The position numbers and the translations under genes are program-made. From contig NC_069084.1 in NCBI RefSeq assembly GCF_947172395.1, positions 3,659,107 through 3,723,106 on the forward strand: 64,000 nt of DNA. The letters run 5' to 3'. This DNA is from Bicyclus anynana (taxonomy: Eukaryota > Arthropoda > Insecta > Lepidoptera > Nymphalidae). Shown here piece after piece: positions 18,001 to 30,851 of the stretch. The first letter of the stretch is position 1; each line of letters opens with the position of its first letter. Below the pieces are notes generated by a model. It saw only the letters and a list, made by a program, of their open reading frames with translations. It made no database searches and was not told where the DNA came from.

Positions 18001-19700
18001 AAGATACATTTGAGTGACTTTTCAGTATTCAATCAGTGGAACAAACTTTTCTCCATTCTCTGATAATCTAGTCAAGTTAGTAAGTTACATTTTGCAAAAC
18101 ATTATACTATAAAAGTGTGACAACAGCTACACCCTCACCAAGCTAGATTAGGCGAACCATCCCACCTAACCTAGAGAGGTAACCACGAAGGTAACTCACT
18201 GCCAGGTACCTACAACATACTGCCCTGCACTTGATGAGCTGGGGTATAAAACTTACAAGCTGGATGTGCCTGTAATTTCATCAGCCGTTATAATTTTAAG
18301 CCAAAACAACCCTGTGAAAAGCGGAAGTTTTTTACAAAGATGGTTCTAATAACTAAATAATTAATTTGTTTTCTAAACAATCAAATACCGTTTTGTTGAT
18401 AAAGTATTAAACAAACTATTGACGGACTAACGGTAAGTTTACCACAAGAATAGAACTAACAAAACAAACGGTGAAAGTTTTAGTAGAAAACAAAAGCTGC
18501 GGCACCTTATAAATGATAAACTATCAAAAAGTTATCTAATTTGATAACTTCAGACATTCAATATTAATAGTGTTTGAAGTTTCAATGGGGAATTCACACA
18601 ATTGTGAAACAGGCTTTAGAAACTGGGCCATTATTATGGCGCAAGTTGTTCCCCGAAATGATTGGAAGGTAACAATCGATGAGGTCAGGGACAATCGAGT
18701 GAAAGTACAATCGTTATGACCTTTATGACATTGGGCTTAAACAACAATGTTCGATTTTTTGCGATTCAGCGATATCGGAATTTAGATAGGTACCGTCATA
18801 AAGAATGAGGTGTTTTTTTTTATTTTTATTTCAAATACGCCTACGGACTTTCCCGGGTGGTACAGTTACTTACCAGGCATTTTTGGCACACCATCCGCGT
18901 CCGAATTTTTTGTTGTGATAACTTTTTAAGGGAAGGTAAACCACTTGGTAAGTAAAGCATTACAGCTGAAGTTGGCACGTTTGGCACTTGCAATTGAAAG
19001 AGCGAACTTTGGACTGATTTTACGACAATTTTAAAAGTTCTTCACACCTCCATAATTCCTAATTAAATTCATTAAATAAAAGTAATTAGTTTAAGTTATC
19101 ACTACTCTCGATCAAGCCTGAAGGTTAAAAACGTGAAAAAGTGGAAAGCGCTTGCCTAGAAGGCAATGATAATTTTATACTATAGATAGGTTACGTCCCT
19201 ACAAAATCACCTCAAAAAGTGAACCGAATTTAGCTATACCACAGAGCGCACACATGCACTATTTTATCTTTAATTCCATGATATATTTATGTATATAAAG
19301 TTTTTATACTTCCTGAACACACAACTGGCCATTGTAGACAATATTTAGATATTATTTGTTTAAATAACGTTCGTTGTTTAATAAGCGATTAAATGAAATT
19401 AAGAGTGTGCAATATGTAATTTGGTGGATACAAATGGTTCTGGATCTCAGATCCTGGAAAAGTTAGGAGCCTGATATTTGGGTAAATGATATTTCAAAGT
19501 GTTAGCTTCGTTATGACTATACAAAATGCACAATTTGTAAAACTTTTCTCGATAGTTTATTTTTTTGAAAAATACATGTTTTGCTCACATTTTGCTTTCA
19601 ATCTCAGGAAAAGCAAACTTATTTTCTTTTGTATAGAAAATTAGGTATATATCTTGAACATGGCCATTTTGTTTTTCGTTGTGTTGTTTAATTTACTTGC
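18001..19700. other. No recognised gene or element
   Basis: AT-rich intergenic or intronic sequence; no spliced coding pattern on either strand. Confidence 0.55.
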
Positions 19701-19709
19701 AATTAGGTA

Positions 19710-19935
19710 AAAATGGTTTTGGCGCTCACGTCATAAAATTTGCGTCGCGCGTCAATCGCTCCGTGCTTTTCACTCACGTGAAAGTCATAATTCGGCGTCT
19801 CGTTTACGCTTCGAATTTTATCCATAATTTACTTAAGAGCGCGCAGCGCGTCAGTACTATGACGCGCTGCGCGCTCTTAAGTAAATTTTCCACATTTGTC
19901 CGCCTCAGTTTTGATGCCATAGTGCCCCATCTCTA
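19710..19935. repeat. GC-rich island centred on a 28-bp-arm palindrome
   Basis: Arms 19826-19853 (AATTTACTTAAGAGCGCGCA...) and 19860-19887 are exact reverse complements with a 6-base loop. The surrounding 225 bp are CpG-rich compared with the AT-rich neighbourhood. Probably part of a fold-back DNA element. Confidence 0.75.
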
Positions 19936-20361
19936 GTATAAATTGCTAGAAGGTGCATATTCACGCTTGTCTTGAAGGTACCCAATATGTAGTTGGTAGG
20001 GAAAACAGAACACTTCTTCGAATTCGTTCAAGGGACATTAATTGCGCATGGATACAGATTACTGCGATACCTGGAAGTTCTATAATAAAAAGGTTAAGGA
20101 GGAACTAGATTCAACAAATCCTGAAAGTGATCTTATACTAATAGCATTAACAACTGAGTCTTAGGGCCATAAATCATTTCTCTATATCTATCTCGCTTGC
20201 ACTTATGGGTCTTATGGAGCCGTCTAGTGAAGGGTGTAACAATGAAAGACATATTATCGATAAGTAAAGTTTATTATCGTATCTTGTTCACAAAATTAAA
20301 AAAATTAACAATATTTGATTTAATATAATACATATTTCATATTATATAATTATTAACTAAA

Positions 20362-20409
20362 TAAAATTAATCTTCATCTGAGTCTTCATCATCAGAATCT
20401 TCGTCTTCT
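20362..20409 (-). other. Possible acidic terminal exon or transposon-protein end
   Basis: On the minus strand, after an AG in TTTGGCAG, an open stretch encodes about 15 acidic residues (DEDSDDEDSDED before TAA). AATAAA follows about 90 bp further. An in-frame stop lies a few codons upstream of the AG, so it could only be coding as a spliced last exon. The window lacks an obvious partner exon, and a chance acidic repeat is equally possible. Confidence 0.2.
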
Positions 20410-20429
20410 GCCAAATTTATTATATATTA

Positions 20430-21952
20430 GTATCCATAGTGCGCAACGAGTAACACATGAATGTATTTATTTAATTGCAGTAAACACATTTATAGCAAAA
20501 AAAATACGCAATGCAATTACATTAGAAACCGACCAATCAGAATCGTCCAAATCATTATTGACTCATCATTAGCACGTGCGCAGGTAGCCGTTTATCGATA
20601 ATTAGGGTGCGCAGGTAGGCGCGCTGCACATTCCTATCTTTTTTGACTTTTATGACCGGACGACTCAGATGATAATGCGCATACTATAGTAATAGTAGAG
20701 GCATAATAAAGCACAAGTCTTAATTAAGTGTAATTGGTTCGACATAAAGTACCAATACTCTTTAAAGTACAGTTATTTTTTTTCTATTATTTAAACATCA
20801 AAACTTGATATTCGTAACAGCAAATACAAATAGGCAAAGTAAAATATATGCATTTTAATTAAAGCTTTTGTACGTGAAAAACTATCAATAACATCTCAGT
20901 GTTAGAACAATTTACAAATTGGATATGTTGCTTTGTTTGTTTACCTTTGCGTATTCCGCTTAGAGATTTATCACGTAGTTTGAATTTATTGAAACTGTTC
21001 CAGTACTGATATATTGTGGTCACAATATTTAAATATATTTTTACATTCTACCCGACTTAAATCGGTATTTTATCAAACTGCGTCGGTATTTTAGAGAGAA
21101 AGTATGTTTTCCCAGGTGATGGACAAACAATTTTTTTATAGTATTTTTGTCAAAAATATCAGGTAAGTAGGCAGTATTCGGCATACTGTCAAATAGGCTT
21201 TATTATACTATTTCGCGCTGTTTTATGTCTCTCCCAGAAGGAGGCCATGTGTGTTTTAACTTCTAGTAACAGCATTAAAGTCAGGCACACCCGATTCGGC
21301 AAACAAACCAGAGACAATGTCTAGACAGATAAATGATAAACGATGGCTTTTCGCTAAGCGGCCCGCGAATGGCCACTTGCAAGCCTGATTAGACCCAACA
21401 GGCGAGTGACCCCGGTAAGAGTTTCCTAGGTGAATAAAAAGTCTCACATAAACCTCCTAGACTAGGGTATCTGTATCTCGAGGAATACGCGGAATGCACA
21501 AGCAATCCTCTCTCTATATCTACGACACAGGCATGAAAATTCTTTCAGTATTTTAGAGTGTAATTATAAAAAAGTTAAAGGGTTATCAGTTCGAATTACT
21601 TTTAATGTCACTCTCAAAAAAACTATATTCTATAAAATTTCAACCTTTCGGTAATTTAAAATGACAATCGGAATATAACAAAATTTTCAAACGATTTGTC
21701 ATCCTATATTAATTTGGTTTTTTGCATAATCACGTTAATCATCAGATAAAATCGGAGTCAAATGTAAAAAGACACTAGTGGCTGCACGATGTAGTATAAC
21801 AAGTACGTTGGCCTAATTACTAACTACCAGTATTTGAAACAGTAGCTAGTTAAAGCTCATTCTCACTACACGACTAGAATTATCATACTTATAGTTTAGT
21901 TAATTCATTATCATAACCATGTGGTTATCAATAATCATGTGCTTATCTTCTT
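20430..21952. other. No recognised gene or element
   Basis: It includes a slightly GC-richer part at 20540-20700 (CACGTGCGCAGGTAG, GTGCGCAGGTAGGCGCGC, a direct repeat of GTGCGCAGGTAG) that may belong to an unclassified element. The rest is AT-rich. Confidence 0.5.
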
Positions 21953-22037
21953 GTGCGGGCGGCTCGAGACCGTTTTGTTTGGAAGTCCATGCGAGAGGCC
22001 TATGTCCAGCAGTAGACGTCCATCGGCTGATAATGAT
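21953..22037 (+). mobile_element. RTE LINE 3'-tail fragment
   Basis: CGGCTCGAGACCGTTTTGTT through AGACGTCCATCGGCTGATAA matches the terminal about 85 bp of the other RTE copies. Confidence 0.85.
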
Positions 22038-23276
22038 CTCTTCTTATATGGTTTTAATTCTAATAGTATTCACAAGGCTTTATTTTATGGCTTTATTTTA
22101 TGGTCCACGGAGCAACCAGATAATGTAAACTGAATGTTGTACCTACCATTGATAACAAATCACAGTCACATTTAGCAGAACACATTCGCTATTAATAATC
22201 ATTATTATCAACCCATATTCGGCTCACTGTTGAGCCGGTTGAGTTGGAAAAATTTCGCCGGTGTACCATAGCGGCGAAGTTACATTTGGATCTGTTTTTT
22301 TTCTGTTACTAACAAGCTTAAAAAACAAGAAAATGAACAAACAAATCAATAATAAGTCTTTAAAAAAATATCGTAAAACTCAGGCTGTATGGTCAACGAT
22401 CATAGCTTCTCCCCGTTGTGTCTAAATAAAGATGAATTAAAATTGTCTTAAATTTTTTTTTATGTATAAGTAAATTGCAGGGTAGGTCTGGGCCGGGGAT
22501 GGGCATTCCCCTTTACGTAAATCACCAAATAGGTATTTGTATACCTAATATGTATTCTATAGTATATGTAAGTTTTCTACAATACATACAAAAGTCATTA
22601 GCACAAGTTCTAATTCTCAAGAACCTCTTCCAAAACTCATTGTTAGTTATGAGATCACGTAGTCGAAAGTTTGGCCTAGTACGAGTATACGTTCAAAAGC
22701 CTCCCTCTTACAACAGCGTAGTGACAGCGCGCCCTTATAACCCTACCTGGAAAGCAATTCAGAGAAGTCAATTTAAATTAATCTAGGTCAAACCGGAGGG
22801 TATTTTGTAATAATAAAATCTGAATACGGGCTTAGTGTCTCTGTTTCAATTCTTGAAGCCAGCCAAAAATAGATTGGTCCTGTTTGCCAAACTTTGCTAT
22901 ACCTACTCAGATGTTTAGATTTTTTATCTTTTATTATTTTATGAAAAAACATATTATATTAGGTTTGTAGCTACTTTCAGAAGACGATTTTACTTTCTTT
23001 ACTTGACTACAGTTGCCCTGGTTAGGAGGAGGACGAAAATCACACCCCTTTCATCACAATCCATTTTCCAATATCGATTATAAACAAAATTTAACGATGG
23101 AAAGCGAGTAGGCTATATTTTATCCCCGTACACCGACAACTACGCAAGTGAAACCACGGAATATTCGCTTGTGGTGTAATAAATTGTTCTATTATGTATA
23201 GGTCTAACACAAACTCCTGTGAATCTCGTATGATATTTATTTTTTCTAATAATCATTATAAAAATTAATTTATTTC
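22038..23276. other. Mostly unassigned sequence
   Basis: Only a short family-A SINE scrap (AGGAGGACGAAAATCACACC, about 23025-23050) is recognisable. Confidence 0.55.
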
Positions 23277-23480
23277 ACGCACTTTTGATACGTCATGTTT
23301 GATTACCACTGGTTTGGAAAGTTCTGCTGAGAAGAGCCGGCAAAAAACTGAACAGTTTCTTTTTAATATTATTTTTAGATTTACTTATAAAATTATTATT
23401 ACTATTTAAAAACATTACAATTTGTTTTATTTTTACTGGCTTGAAAGAGGAAGTTGATCAAATGGCCTCCAATATTAATT
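23277..23480 (-). mobile_element. Non-LTR retrotransposon 3' end, partner of 17716-18000
   Basis: The minus strand contains GGAGGCCATTTGATCAAC, the GCCGGCTCTTCTCAGCAGAA block and GTAATCAAACATGACGTATC, in the same order as the plus-strand copy. Confidence 0.65.
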
Positions 23481-23861
23481 ATTATTTCCGGATTACTCTA
23501 CTATTATAGCAGTTTCGTTATAATTATGGTATATATCACAGGTTCAAGTAGCCCCGACATGATTAAGAATTATAATGGAAGCATATAACAGAATGTTTAA
23601 AATTGCACGGGGATTAAGGATTACCAAAAGCTTTAAAATGAATTTATAATTTTGCGTTACTTTAAACTTGTAATTTTTACTTTTTTAAGCTTTTATGTGA
23701 TGAGAAGGATTTCCTACATTTAGCGAGAGTTTTATGATACATTTTAAAAATATAAGGGTGTTGTATTTTATGAAACATTTTACTTATACCCATTTGTATG
23801 TCCCAAATCAGACAAACCTGGTTTCATCGAGGATCCTAAATAATATAATCACATCACACTA

Positions 23862-24092
23862 TCACACTAATATTATAAAGGCGAAAGTGTGTGTGTAAGT
23901 GTGAAAGTGTACAAGTGTGTAAGTATGTTTGTTCCTCTTTAACACTTGGCTACTAAAGCGATTTGGCTGAAATTTGGAATGTAAATAGATTTTACTCTGG
24001 ATTAACACATAGGCCACTTTTCATCCCGGAAAAATCCATAGTTCCCTCGGGATTTGTGAAAAATTGAATTCCACGCGGACGAAGTCGCGGGC
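23862..24092 (+). mobile_element. Non-autonomous Helitron
   Basis: 5' TCACACTAATATTATAAAGG and 3' CCACGCGGACGAAGTCGCGG; the last bases (CGTCCGCTAG) are replaced. It includes a GTGT-rich stretch near the 5' end. Confidence 0.8.
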
Positions 24093-24393
24093 TTTTACAT
24101 ATTTTACGAAATATGTGTATAAAATGAGAGTTATACACGATTTTGCACAACGTATCCTTTTTTGTTAAAACTAAAAGTTTTGAGATTTAAAATATGTGTC
24201 TATTAAAAGGCTGCTGTCACATTGTCTTTTTAAATTATTTAGCTCAGTATAATATCAACGAAATCAATTAATAAAAGCGTTTTCTGTATGTCAACGGGGA
24301 TGAAATAGCATGATAATTATGTTACTAACATATAATGTAGCGTTTAAACAGTGAAAGCTTTATAAAATAATTTTAGTAGGCTATGCATGAAAT

Positions 24394-24677
24394 AGAGCCG
24401 GGATAGCCGAGTGGATATGACCTCTGCCTCCGATTCTGAGTGTGTGGGTTCCGGTACGGGGCATACACCTCCAACTTTTCAGTTGTGTGCATTTTAAGAA
24501 GTTAATTTAATATCACGTGTCTCAAACGGTGAAGGAAAAACAGCGTAAGGAAACCTGCATACCTGAGAATTTTCTTAATTCTCTACGTGTGTGAAGTCTG
24601 CCAATCCGCATTGGGCCAGCGTGGTAGACTATTGGCCTAACCCCTCTCATTCTGAGACGAGACTCGAGCTCAGCAGT
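24394..24677 (+). mobile_element. tRNA-headed SINE, family B
   Basis: The head GAGCCGGGATAGCCGAGTGG has A box TAGCCGAGTGG; the B box is damaged here. The body has CACCTCCAACTTTTCAGTTG, AACCTGCATACCTGAGAATT and GTGTGAAGTCTGCCAATCCG. Other copies: 25011, 34900, 39472, 48031 and 60257. Confidence 0.88.
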
Positions 24678-25010
24678 AATTATTATTTATTTGGATTTAA
24701 ATTTTATGCGAAACGTCATAACTATCTCGTAAGTGGAGTATATTTTCCATACGTTTACAATGATAACATATCAAAGTGGGAATATTTCGAGGGCCGCAAT
24801 ATTAGGTTGGCTTAATGCCAAATTCTCGCACAACATATTTATATTAAATTCGCCTGCGGGCAGAATGAAGGATTCCGTTTGAATTAATCGGGTACCACGT
24901 GTTGTATTTGATTAAAATGGGATGTAACGGAATACGGCTCTGTTTCAGTACTAGTCGGAGAGATTCGGCGGTTCAAGCGGCTATGAGAACTTTTTCAAGG
25001 TAATAGTGTA

Positions 25011-25314
25011 ATCATCGTTATCAACCCATATTCGGCTCACTGCTGAGTCTCCTCTCAGAATGAAAGGGGTAAGGCCAATAGTCCACCATGCTGGCCCAAT
25101 GCGGATTGGCAGACTTCACACACGCAGAGAATTAAGATAATTTTCTGGTATGCAGGTTTGCTCACGATGTTTTCCTTCACCGATTGAGACACGTGATATT
25201 TAATTTCTTACAATGCACACAACTGAAAAGTTGGAGGTGCATGCCCCGGACCGGATTCAAACCCACACCCTCCGGAATCGAAGGCAGAGGTCATATCCAC
25301 TGGGCTCCACGGCT
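25011..25314 (-). mobile_element. tRNA-headed SINE, family B
   Basis: Minus-strand copy lying about 330 bp from, and inverted to, the copy at 24394-24677. Bounded by ATCAACCCATATTCGGCTCA and the complement of the GTGGATATGACCTCTGCCTT head. Confidence 0.88.
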
Positions 25315-27130
25315 TTCAGTTTCATGTAAATAAAAAGTCTTGAAAAATATGATATTTTTTTTCAATCTAGTAGAACGATAATGAACAATTTAAGACCAAT
25401 AAAAAAAGTGTCAACCAGCCTATTTAGTTTTCTATTCCAAAAGGCTAAGTGGCTTCTTCAGCAGATATCGACGTTGTTATTGCTGTATTTGTTGTTTTAA
25501 TCAAGAACAAAAATATATGTAATAAAAATTAAAGGACTTACAACTGCCACCAATGTGGAAATATGCGAAAAGGGTCCGAAGAAAGAATGAAGAAGAAGAT
25601 ACGTACTATCTAAAAGTCAGGCATAAATGATTATGTACGGTGTATTCAAAGGGTATATAACATGACCCAAATTAAAAAAAAGTTAATGTAAAAACTTCCG
25701 CCAGTAATTTGGTTATTATAATTAATAATGAAATCTCATCACGCGAAAATTTCACCTATCATCATATGTACACACCGGTGCAATTAAGTAGCTTTTATAA
25801 ATATTAAAACCTCAACGTTTCGCTGCGTACTTAACTAAGAGTAAAATGGACTCCCGATTAAATAGCTGACTTAATCTAGACTGGGAGGGAAAGTAATGAA
25901 AATGTCGCAAGGAGGAAATGTATTGAGAGAAATTTATTCGCCAATGAGCGGCGGGAACGGTGGCCCCTTATTAAGCTAAAAGCTGTTTAACTGTGACATC
26001 CTTAGAAGTATGTTCCATCTGAAATTTCAAGTCAGGTAAGTTGAATTTGCGCTGATTGCACCCTAAAAGTTTTATATTTCTAACTTTATATGATTTTTTC
26101 TCAAGAATTCACTGAAGTTCGATAGACTTACAGAGCGAATGTATGTGAAGGACACAATTTTGTATTTTTATAAAATTTTAATGTTTGCTTTCTCCAACTT
26201 ATAGGTACTACTATAGATAAGTACAGTAGGGATGGATCATGCTGGTATTCGAATCCGCCGTTACTTAGTATGTAAACTTTGACTGCATCGTCATTAAACC
26301 TTATTTTTAATCACAGCCCAGTAATGTTTTGTGTGAAACTCTAATTCACCTCTACCTCTCTTTCTCTAACACGATACAATAGAAAGAGAAAGGAGATTAA
26401 TTCAAAACGCACATATACAAAACGTAGTCACAGAATAGCCTCCCAGCACTGAGTTGTTTGTTTTCGAGGCATTCAGTTTGAACACTAAAGAAATTTCACT
26501 TGCCGCTGTTTATAAGAAATATGTAACAAATATTTTTCATGGAATCGTAAACGGTTCTGAATTCATAAACAAGGATGAAGTTATCAAAAGAATTCATTTA
26601 AAAGAAAGATTAAGATTAGCATAGAAACGTATTTTCATTCAGACAAAGTTTTACAAAAGCGTTTGAATAGTCAAATGAATTGACAAAAGGCAAAAAAAGG
26701 TTTTGCGAACGAAGAATAGATAAAAGTGAAAAAACGAGGAACACTGTGATTTTCTTGACAAAAAAAGAATACTAATATCTTGGAAGATTTATCTGTTTTT
26801 AATTTAGTCGAATTAATCAAGAATTCTTTCGGGAGAAGAACTCATCCTACGGTTCTTTGTTCTTCCAACATTACTGTTTTATTCATGAATATAATTATAA
26901 TTTTATATGATTGCGGGTGATTTACTGATATAATCAGGTACCTATATATCGGCTCACATCTGTAGCATCCTATATGTGTTTCCAAATTTGCCCCACGATA
27001 TCATATTATAGACCAGAAAACAGGTGACTTCACTCGCCTGACAAAACAAGACATGACTATGTAATTTTAAAGGAGAGTAGACTTTGCACTTTTGTGGAAA
27101 GTTTTTACTTCCACTTCCTTTTATCTATAC
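25315..27130. other. No recognised gene or element
   Basis: AT-rich sequence. A mildly GC-richer piece at 25870-25985 (TAATGAAAATGTCGCAAGGA, GGCGGGAACGGTGGCCCC) could be conserved non-coding DNA, but I cannot show this. Confidence 0.5.
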
Positions 27131-27268
27131 TCTATACTAATATATAAAGCTGAAGAGTTTGTTTGTTTGTTTGTTTGTTTGATTGAACGCGCTAATCTCA
27201 GGAACTACAGGTCCGATTTGAATCATTCTTTCAGTGTTAGATAGCCTATTTATCTAGGAAGGCTATAG
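27131..27268 (+). mobile_element. Truncated Helitron (5' half)
   Basis: TCTATACTAATATATAAAGC, (GTTT)n, GAACGCGCTAATCTCAGGAA and the GATAGCC..TTTATC block, ending before the GC-rich 3' half. Confidence 0.8.
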
Positions 27269-28079
27269 TAATTTATAATTTTATTCTTTTAAAATATTTT
27301 TTTTGTCTGAGTCTGACACAAAATGTACAAATTTTAAACATCCAGCATATTTTGTCAATCAGTCAGCCTAACTTCTTTTAGTATAAACTGTAGATTACGG
27401 TTTAGCAAATTTCCTTTTTTAAGTCAACAGTTAGACGGTATAAAAATGCACACTGCACCGTTATTAAAATAAAAGTTAAAATAAAAGTCAACGATCAAAA
27501 CTTAATTCAAAATTTCAGATTAAATTAATAATATTATGTGCAATGCACCGTAATAATCCACTTTTCATTTCCTGTGTTGGTTTTAAATCTTTTCTTTATT
27601 AAAAATCTGAAAGTTGAAAAAGCCATGTTGAAATACACACTAAGCTTTAATGACGCTACTTTTTCTCTTACAACAACATCGTACACACACAAACAAGAAC
27701 ATCTATCAGCTAGAAAAAAACATTAAGCTTTTTCTATTGTACTTGGCGTTTACATTCGCAATCTGGAGCTAACATTCATCTTAGGTTTCAACAAAAACAA
27801 ATGGATATGGAACCAAGCGTCATTAATATGCAGCTGTTTTTTTATTATTTTCCTTTCCTTTACTTAATGTTTAATGCTAAGTAGGATTGTATTTGCGTGA
27901 TTGAAAACGATTACTTAATTCAAAGTGAAGTTCATGTTGGTTACACATTACAATATTAAATTGTAAAAATTGAGTATTATCTCATGATCTCATCATAGTT
28001 GACTTCTAAATCTACTTTATTCGGTCTTCTCCTAAACTTCCTCCTTGGTAACTTTTTTGTAGAAAGCAAAATAATAATC

Positions 28080-28398
28080 ATAGTACAGGAAATCTAGAAA
28101 AAATCGTATAAGAATTACATGACTCGAGATTTTTTAACCATCGGTAGGGAGCAACCCAACAAGCTTAACTTGAGTACATGGATCGCCCCCTCCCTTGGAG
28201 GACTCAGAAACTCAAAAAGTTTTTGGATTTCGTTTTTCTCCAAAACTATGAGTTTTACATTAAAGTTTATATGGCAAAAAAAGTAGAAGACATTCTCATC
28301 TACAATTTCTGAGCCTTTTCTGAACCCATTTCTGAGTTTCTGAGCCACTCCATTCTCACTCATTCTTGTAGTCATATTTCCTAGATTTTCTGTACTAT
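28080..28398. mobile_element. Small element with about 20-bp inverted ends
   Basis: The left end ATAGTACAGGAAATCTAG and the right end (complement) ATAGTACAGAAAATCTAG match with one difference. The interior contains the repeated word TTTCTGAG. A minus-strand 86-codon open frame (28115-28375) has no recognisable domain and I regard it as incidental. Confidence 0.6.
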
Positions 28399-29399
28399 CA
28401 GTTATTTGTATTCGTGTTATGCTTACTCAAGATAGCATAGACTATATGTTGAAACAGATTCGTAACCTCCTTGTCCTTGTCAATCACTATATACGTATTA
28501 AAGAAAATGTCTTTTAACACAGTATCAAAGCATAAAGTGGCTTCGTGATCAAAGCTAGAAGTACAAATATTTTAATACACCAAGTCTTCGACTTTGACAT
28601 GGTAAATGGAATGAAAATGTTATTCATTTATTCAAAACAACAAATTTGTGTTGAGGATATACTGTATGATGTCAATAAAATCGATAGTCGTCATTTGGTT
28701 CTGTCGCATTGACAAGTAATTAACAGGACGGAGGGTAATTAGCCGTTTTGAAGCGGCGTTGATGGCAATATTTGCACGGGTGAGAGGTTTAATTATCGTT
28801 TGCGTTATTAAAAACAATTGCAAACACTTTTTGCAGGTTAACCATTAAGAGGGTCAAGAGTGGATCACCAGGTTGATCATCGTGGTGAGGATAGGTATCG
28901 TAGGAAGGATGAAAACATCTTGGCTGTAAAACCATCACCGGTTCGCAATAAAAACGGTTGTTCGCTCTGTTTACCAGTGTCTTCGGTGGAAGCGGCACTT
29001 CAAAAAGAATAAGGAAGAGAGGGTCGATAAGAAGAATCATTCAGTGGACGAATGAGCGAGCTATGTTCGATGTTGACGGTATTATCTCAAATCCCTTCTC
29101 CTATGAGGAAAGAGACCTAAAGCACTATTTTGTATAGGTTTTTTATAACTCGATAATGTGAGCTACGCATTCGTCTTAAGTATCTCTGTATATCTCTAAT
29201 ATCGTGTAAAAAGCGGGATATTATCCTATTGGAAAATTAGACCGTCGATTTATAAAAAGATGGTTCCAGAATAACGCTACTGACCATGCATCCATTTAAG
29301 GATGATGAGCAAAAAAGTAAGTAACGAACGAACGAATCTCGTAAAATCTAGATTTTTTTTAGAATTTAAACTATCGTGAGTGTTATTCATATTAAATTA
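28399..29399. other. No recognised gene or element
   Basis: A moderately GC-rich part at 28720-29040 has open frames on both strands but no family motif; I make no call. Confidence 0.5.
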
Positions 29400-29500
29400 T
29401 TATAAAACACCACTAAAACTCACAGAATACAACGTAAGAGTATGCTCGATTAGTTTCGAACCCATACGGGGGCCTTAGTTATTAACTGGTTCTTGCAACG
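29400..29500 (+). repeat. Dispersed repeat, partner of 54572-54672
   Basis: Shared blocks in order: TATAAAACAC, AAAACTCAC, TACAACGT, AGTATGC, TAGTTT.GAACCCATACGG and CTTAGT.AT. Class unknown. Confidence 0.55.
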
Positions 29501-29609
29501 CGACACGATCCAAACTCATGTTTTTGTAGTTTTGACCGTGTTTTAAAAAAATATATATAAATATAGAATTCGCAAATCCAACTATAAGCATTGATTATCT
29601 GTGAGAAAC

Positions 29610-29735
29610 TGATCTGTAAGAAAACGCTAAGTTGAATTCTATTGTATCCTGTCTTCCTCGTTTCGGGAGCTGGCACACACATTTATCACGGGGATTTTGG
29701 CAGGAACAAATGGTCGGAAGAAATCGCGGAGCAAG
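29610..29735 (+). repeat. Dispersed repeat, partner of 34426-34555
   Basis: Both copies share GCTAA.TTGAA, TCTATTGTATC.TGTCTTC, GAG.TGGCAC and CACATTTATC.C.GGG in the same order. Class unknown. Confidence 0.6.
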
Positions 29736-30310
29736 AAAATGGGTTAAGCGTTTCTTTTACATTTTTACAACTACCCACGTAGTATCTTTTAGATTTCGCA
29801 CATGATTAATTATTGCTCACCTATTTTCATTTTTCTGTTTAATAAATCATAGTAAATTATTTGCGCTATTGTCTAAATTAGGTCAAGATTTTTTCTCGTG
29901 TTTAATTATCAGATATTAATTAATAAAAAGTAGCTTGATAAAATAAATATTACCAAAAATGTACGCTAAAATTTACAGTGTCAGATTAGAATAAAAAATA
30001 ATCCAAAGTCATTAAGTCCCGTCGTGCAAAGACCGTCGGTTATCTCAGTTTGAGCATCAGATTGCCTATTCAAAGGCTTAAAATGCTGACCGCCGTTTGG
30101 TAAGAACTTTGAGAAGACTATTTAGGGAGTTTAAAATCTTAAAAAGTTGTTAAGTTAACATTTTACATTTAATTTTTACACTAAGGAAAAAATCCGCCAA
30201 CACCAGTATTGGTTGTGTTCTGTTGAAAAATGTAATAAAATTCTTTAATTTTAAATTAGTCTTAGTTTATATTTCATACTTCACAAGTACTCTACAAGTT
30301 TTAAAATAAA

Positions 30311-30480
30311 GTAGCGGACTCTCGCGACTTCCGTCGTGTGTGTTTTCTCTTATAGAAATCCCGCGGGAACCCAGTGATTTTTTTGGGATATAATGTAGCC
30401 TATGATTTACTTTAAAATTCAATTTAATATGTCTAAGGCAAATTTTATCTAAACCGATTTAGCCGTTTAAAAGGTAAGAG
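30311..30480 (-). mobile_element. Degraded Helitron
   Basis: GTAGCGGACTCTCGCGACTT followed by AAATCCCGCGGGAACC and TGTAGCCTATG retains the family order on the minus strand. Confidence 0.7.
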
Positions 30481-30720
30481 ATAGACAGTACTTACCAGTG
30501 GCGAATGATGGAACATGGTTGAAGGTAAGTCGTCCCAAATAAAAGGAATTTCATATCGCTTGATACAAACCCCAGTTTCTCTTACATCTTATGATTTTTA
30601 AAAGGTAACCCGGCGGGAATCGGAATGTATAGACTCTTCGCCGCTGGTATCTACCTACAGATGTGTATCATTATTGGAGCGATATAATCTGTTTGCCTAG
30701 TGGGAGTTTTCAATATTTTC

Positions 30721-30851
30721 ATACTGTTACTATCGCGTTGACGTAAACGCAAATTTATATGGAATTGAAACAGTTGTGCAGTAGTGCAACTATTGGTGCT
30801 GTTTCAATTCCTTAGGAATTCGCGTTTACGTTAACGCGATAGTAACAGTAT
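30721..30851. mobile_element. Fold-back element with 53-bp arms
   Basis: Arms 30721-30773 (ATACTGTTACTATCGCGTTG...) and 30799-30851 are reverse complements with a few mismatches around a 25-bp loop. The flanking CCTAGTGGGAG and CCACTTGG may extend the ends. Confidence 0.8.

Noticed and set aside
28115..28375. An 86-codon minus-strand open frame
   Set aside because: It is contained within a small TIR-flanked repeat, has no recognisable domain, and includes repeated TTTCTGAG words.
28720..29040. Candidate exon pair with frames open on both strands
   Set aside because: A TTTTTGCAG acceptor-like sequence is followed immediately by stops in all useful phases, and no protein family motif is visible.
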